Both the position numbers and the translations under genes were made by a program. Below are positions 60,670-64,000 of a DNA stretch of 64,000 nt, piece after piece. The notes under the pieces were generated by a model. It was not told the DNA's origin. It saw only the letters and a program-made list of their open reading frames with translations, and did no database searches. Each line of letters begins with the position of its first letter. Position 1 is the stretch's first letter. The stretch comes from Henriciella pelagia. GTDB lineage: Bacteria; Pseudomonadota; Alphaproteobacteria; Caulobacterales; Hyphomonadaceae. Location of the stretch: NCBI RefSeq assembly GCF_002088945.1, contig NZ_NCSU01000006.1:1-64000 (forward strand), written 5' to 3'.

Positions 60670-63114
60670 ATGACGGCTGAACAGGTCCCGCTTCTCATTG
60701 CGGCCGGCGCGCTCGCGCTCGGCCTCGCTTTCATTCTCTGGGCATTGCGAACGTCCGAGGGCGCCCGCGGCGCGGCGAAGAAGTACCGCGAACGCGCTTC
60801 AGAGTCCGAGACCGGTCTTGCAGAACTGAAATCCGTGCTCGGGGCCCACCCTGGTGTGATCCTTGTCTGGCAGGGCGATACGCTGGAAGACGAGGATGAT
60901 GACATCGCTGCGCCGGAGATCCACGGCTCGCCCGTGGCGCTTGCCAGCCTGCTGCGCTTTACAGACGATGCCGTTTCCATCGACCCAGCTATCCGGATCA
61001 TTGAAGGCCTGGCAGACCTCGAAGCCCGCGACGGGGCCGGGCAGGACACGACGCTGCGCATCCGCCTGCGTGAGCTGCGCGAGAACGGCCAGCCTTTCTC
61101 GCTGACGCTGATCGGCCCGTCCGGACGCTTCCTTGAAGCCGATGGCCGCACGGCCGGGGCGCGTGCGGTTGTCTGGATCACGGACTCCACGATCAAGGGT
61201 CTTGAGGAGAGCTCGGCACGCGGCAAGCTCGAAGAGGCTCGTCAGGTCATAGCGCGTGACCCGACCGCCTTTCTCGACATGCTCGGCAAGTCGCCCTTCC
61301 CGGCCTGGCGCGTGTCCGGAGTCGGACGGCTGCAATGGGCAAACCCGGCCTATATCGAGGCGGTGGAAGGTGGCTCTCTCGACCGCACGCTTGACCGTCA
61401 GATCATGCTCGACAACGCAGCTGTCGACCAGATGCGCAAGACGATATCAGAAGGCCGGGACATTGATGCGACGCGCCATGTCGTCATTGGTGAAGAGCGC
61501 CGCGCAATGCGTATCCTGACCTTCCCGCTGTCGGGCGGTGCGGGTGCGATGGCGTTCGACGTAACCGAGCAGGAAGCCGCCCGCGAGGACCTCAACCGCC
61601 ATGTGAAGGCGCATGATGAGACGCTGAACCATGTCGCCGATGGTGTGGCGATCTTCGGACCCGACCGCCGCCTCAATTTCTACAACCGGGCTTTTGCCGC
61701 GATGTGGCAGCTTGATGAAGGCTTCCTTCTGGAAAGCCCGTCGCATGGTGAGCTTTTGGACCGCCTGCGCGAAGGCCGCCGCCTGCCGGCAAGGGCCGAT
61801 TATGCGGCGTGGCGCGCCGATGAACTCTCCTATTATCTCGATATTAGCGGGATCGAGGAAGACAAATGGTCCCTGCCGGACAATCGCACGCTTCAGGTGA
61901 CGCGCCAGCGCCACCCGATGGGCGGGCTGCTGCTCCTGTTCAAGGACATTACGAGTGAGCTCGACCTGCAGACCCGCTTCAAGGCCCTGACCAAGACGCA
62001 AAGCTCGACGCTCGACAGCCTGCATGAAGCTGTTGTGGTGTTTGGCAGCGACGGACGGCTGAAACTGTCCAACAAGGCTTTCACCACGCTCTGGGACCTT
62101 GATGAGCAGACAGTGAAGGACACGCCAGACTATGACGTCATCATCGAGGCGTGCATTCCGCTGTTCCATGATCGCGAGACGTGGAGCCAGATCAAGGGAC
62201 ACATCACCGACCCGTCAGCGACGGCACGCCAGATGACCACTGGTGAAATGAAGCGCTCGGATGGTTCAACGCTGACCTATGTCACCCAGCCGCTGCCGGA
62301 CGGAAATACGCTGATCGCCTTTGCCGATGTGACCGCCCAGCGCGCCGTGGAAGGCGCGCTTCGTGGCCGCGCCGAAGCCTTTGAGGCGGCAGACAAGCTG
62401 AAGACTGAATTCGTGCGCAATGTCAGCTACCAGCTGCGTTCGCCGCTGACGACGATCCTCGGCTATGCCGAATTCCTGCAGTCGCAGAAGTTTGGTGAGC
62501 TCAATGAACGTCAGCTGGGCCAGATCAACGCAATCCTCTCTGCATCCGATCACCTTGGAAAACTGATCGATAACATACTTGATCTCGCCCTCATCGAGGC
62601 GGGGCGGATGGACCTTGATCTTGAGGACTTCAAGCTTGGCGATGTCGTACAGGAGGGCATTGACCTGATGGTGGGCAAGGCTGCCGATACCGAAATCAGC
62701 GTTCATGCCGACATCGACAAATCGGTCGGGACCATCAATGCAGACAAGCGCCGCATCCGTCAGGTGCTGTTCAACCTTCTCTCCAATTCGATGCGCTTTA
62801 CCGAACCGGGCGGCGAAATCACGGTTTCTGCCAAGCAGATCGAGAATATGGCGATCCTCTCGGTCAAGGATAATGGCAAGGGGATCGAGGCAGACCGTCA
62901 GGCTTCCAGCTTTGACAGCTTCACCTCGACCGACCAGCAGGGGGCCGGGCTCGGGCTCGCCCTTGTCAAGAATTTCGTGGATCTTCATGGCGGCAATGTC
63001 GGCATCAAGTCGGTTCCGGGGGGCGGCACTGAAGTTGTGTGCTGGCTGCCGGTGAAGGCCGTCACGACGAAGCGCACGCCGCTTGAAAACGCGCCGCTGG
63101 AGGCATCCGCCTGA
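60670..63114 (+). CDS. divL: Cell-cycle sensor kinase DivL (tyrosine in place of the phospho-His)
   Basis: An 814-residue membrane-anchored kinase with one N-terminal TM (LLIAAGALALGLAFILWAL) and several PAS modules (about 190-290, 320-430, 450-560: HVADGVAIFGPDRRLNFYNRAFAAMW, LHEAVVVFGSDGRLKLSNKAFTTLW). A HisKA domain follows, EFVRNVSYQLRSPLTTILGYAEFL, where Tyr587 stands where histidine kinases have His: the hallmark of DivL. The HATPase domain is intact (NLLSNSMRFTEPG, VKDNGKGIEA, GAGLGLALVKNFVDLHGG). In Caulobacter, DivL tunes the CckA kinase in response to DivK and so controls CtrA. A CtrA box precedes the gene; GGAGGAAG is the ribosome site. Confidence 0.92.
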   Translation: MTAEQVPLLIAAGALALGLAFILWALRTSEGARGAAKKYRERASESETGLAELKSVLGAHPGVILVWQGDTLEDEDDDIAAPEIHGSPVALASLLRFTDDAVSIDPAIRIIEGLADLEARDGAGQDTTLRIRLRELRENGQPFSLTLIGPSGRFLEADGRTAGARAVVWITDSTIKGLEESSARGKLEEARQVIARDPTAFLDMLGKSPFPAWRVSGVGRLQWANPAYIEAVEGGSLDRTLDRQIMLDNAAVDQMRKTISEGRDIDATRHVVIGEERRAMRILTFPLSGGAGAMAFDVTEQEAAREDLNRHVKAHDETLNHVADGVAIFGPDRRLNFYNRAFAAMWQLDEGFLLESPSHGELLDRLREGRRLPARADYAAWRADELSYYLDISGIEEDKWSLPDNRTLQVTRQRHPMGGLLLLFKDITSELDLQTRFKALTKTQSSTLDSLHEAVVVFGSDGRLKLSNKAFTTLWDLDEQTVKDTPDYDVIIEACIPLFHDRETWSQIKGHITDPSATARQMTTGEMKRSDGSTLTYVTQPLPDGNTLIAFADVTAQRAVEGALRGRAEAFEAADKLKTEFVRNVSYQLRSPLTTILGYAEFLQSQKFGELNERQLGQINAILSASDHLGKLIDNILDLALIEAGRMDLDLEDFKLGDVVQEGIDLMVGKAADTEISVHADIDKSVGTINADKRRIRQVLFNLLSNSMRFTEPGGEITVSAKQIENMAILSVKDNGKGIEADRQASSFDSFTSTDQQGAGLGLALVKNFVDLHGGNVGIKSVPGGGTEVVCWLPVKAVTTKRTPLENAPLEASA

Positions 63115-63154
63115 ATCCGCCTGTGCTGTCGTGGTCACAACAGTAAAAACTGAG

Positions 63155-63183
63155 AGGCCGGGGCTTGAAAGCTCCGGCCTTTC
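63155..63183 (+). terminator. Rho-independent-like terminator after divL
   Basis: Arms AGGCCGGGGCT (63155-63165) and AGCTCCGGCCT (63170-63180) form an 11-bp stem with one G-U pair and a 4-nt loop, followed by TTTC. It separates divL from bioB. Confidence 0.7.
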
Positions 63184-63230
63184 GCTTGAAGACAGCGCCT
63201 CGAGTGAATGAACAAGAGAGAGGCTGACCC

Positions 63231-64000
63231 ATGCCCGAGCTGTCCCCACGCCACGACTGGACCCGCGACGAGATCACTGCGCTCTATGAAGCGCCGCTGG
63301 ACGTGCTGATGAGCCAGTCGCTGGCCGTGAAGTCCGCGAACTGGGCGGATGGCAAGGTCCAGAAGAGCCAGCTCCTTTCGATCAAGACGGGCGGCTGCGC
63401 CGAGGATTGCGGTTATTGCAGCCAGTCGGCCCACTTTGACACGGGCCTGAAGGCCGAAAAGCTGATGGCGCTTGATGAGGTTGTTTCAGCCGCACGCCAG
63501 GCCAAGGAAAGCGGCGCGGACCGGTTCTGCATGGGCGCCGCCTGGCGTAACCTGAAGGATCGCGACCTGCCGAAGATCAAGGCCATGGTCGAAGCGGTGA
63601 AGGCCGAAGGCCTGGAGACATGTGTCACCGCAGGCATGCTCGAGCCGCATCAGGCGCATGCTCTGAAAGAGGCCGGTCTCGACTATTACAATCACAACCT
63701 CGACACCTCGCGAGAATACTACACGAGCGTCGTGTCCACGCGGACCTATGAAGACCGCCTCGAAACCATCGCGCATTGCCGGGAGGCTGGTATCAATCTG
63801 TGCGTGGGCGGCATTCTCGGCATGGGAGAGAGCCGGACCGACCGGATTGGCCTCATTCATGAACTGTCGAAACTAAATCCGCACCCGGAAAGCGTTCCGA
63901 TCAACATGCTGGTGCCGATTGAAGGCACGCCGCTTGGCAAGTCAGCCCCGATCAGCGTGGTCGAGATGGCGCGCGCCATTGCCGTCTGCCGGATCGTGTT
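63231..64000 (+). CDS. bioB: Biotin synthase, 5' part (cut by window end)
   Basis: The first 256 residues of a radical SAM enzyme that inserts sulfur into dethiobiotin. The iron-sulfur motif is [19 protein letters not shown] (CxxxCxxC). It is followed by [36 protein letters not shown], and [16 protein letters not shown] with the conserved Asn/Asp and Cys residues of the 2Fe-2S cluster site ([21 protein letters not shown]). AGAGAGG lies upstream of the ATG. The frame is open to the window edge; the remaining third is outside. The gene has its own transcription start region after the divL terminator. Confidence 0.95.
   Translation, partial: MPELSPRHDWTRDEITALYEAPLDVLMSQSLAVKSANWADGKVQKSQLLSIKTGGCAEDCGYCSQSAHFDTGLKAEKLMALDEVVSAARQAKESGADRFCMGAAWRNLKDRDLPKIKAMVEAVKAEGLETCVTAGMLEPHQAHALKEAGLDYYNHNLDTSREYYTSVVSTRTYEDRLETIAHCREAGINLCVGGILGMGESRTDRIGLIHELSKLNPHPESVPINMLVPIEGTPLGKSAPISVVEMARAIAVCRIV

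Overview
The window looks like a chromosomal segment of a stalked or budding marine alphaproteobacterium of the Caulobacterales, most likely Hyphomonadaceae. This is an inference from gene content. It contains a divL cell-cycle kinase with tyrosine in place of the phospho-accepting histidine and a perfect CtrA-type box (TTAA-N7-TTAAC) upstream. It also has Caulobacter-type TonB-dependent receptors, the beta-helix/diheme cytochrome pair known from Hyphomonas (HNE_0200 family), and an alginate-utilisation cluster. GC is high throughout, except around a few orphan genes (about 40.1-40.6 kb and 46.5-46.9 kb). No tRNA, rRNA or CRISPR array was seen.

Layout. 1-0.53 kb: the broken 3' end of an IS3-family element, abutting the last codons of a tyrosine recombinase. 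0.75-16.3 kb: an alginate locus. On the minus strand are a PL6 lyase, a PL17 oligo-alginate lyase, kdgF, an MFS uronate transporter, a DehR-like reductase and kdgK. On the plus strand, divergently, are two large TonB-dependent receptors and a GntR/FadR regulator. Together they cover polymer cleavage, uptake, unsaturated uronate to DEH to KDG to KDPG; the final aldolase (eda) is not in view. 17-25.2 kb: a TonB receptor, a MarR regulator, a PaaI-type thioesterase, and an RND exporter / LolA-like / DUF1302 operon that could form a path across the envelope. Copies of one 12-bp palindromic motif lie in both control regions beside marR.

25.3-32.1 kb: the conserved DUF4129-DUF4350-MoxR-DUF58-SpoIIM-RDD operon, interrupted between moxR and the DUF58 gene by a DUF559 endonuclease gene flanked on each side by a pair of inverted GC-rich palindromic repeats. 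32.2-35.6 kb: free methionine sulfoxide reductase, GST, acid phosphatase lipoprotein, YbjN and DUF1330. 35.7-39.5 kb: an overlapping otsA-otsB-GH15 trehalose operon, then a decayed S9 peptidase tail and a cysteine-rich exported orphan. 40.7-51.7 kb: ettA, SH3, PAP2, an isomerase, VOC, a cytochrome c, a 41-residue basic protein, polA, a GAF-HWE kinase and an EF-hand protein.

51.9-60.6 kb: ahcY, an unknown lipoprotein, the beta-helix plus diheme cytochrome pair, a small lipoprotein, a lipoprotein-type S8 autotransporter with a 21-proline linker, and a DUF2785 protein. 60.6-64 kb: divL and the 5' part of bioB, cut by the window end.

All family assignments are from reading the sequence and memory of the families; no search was run.
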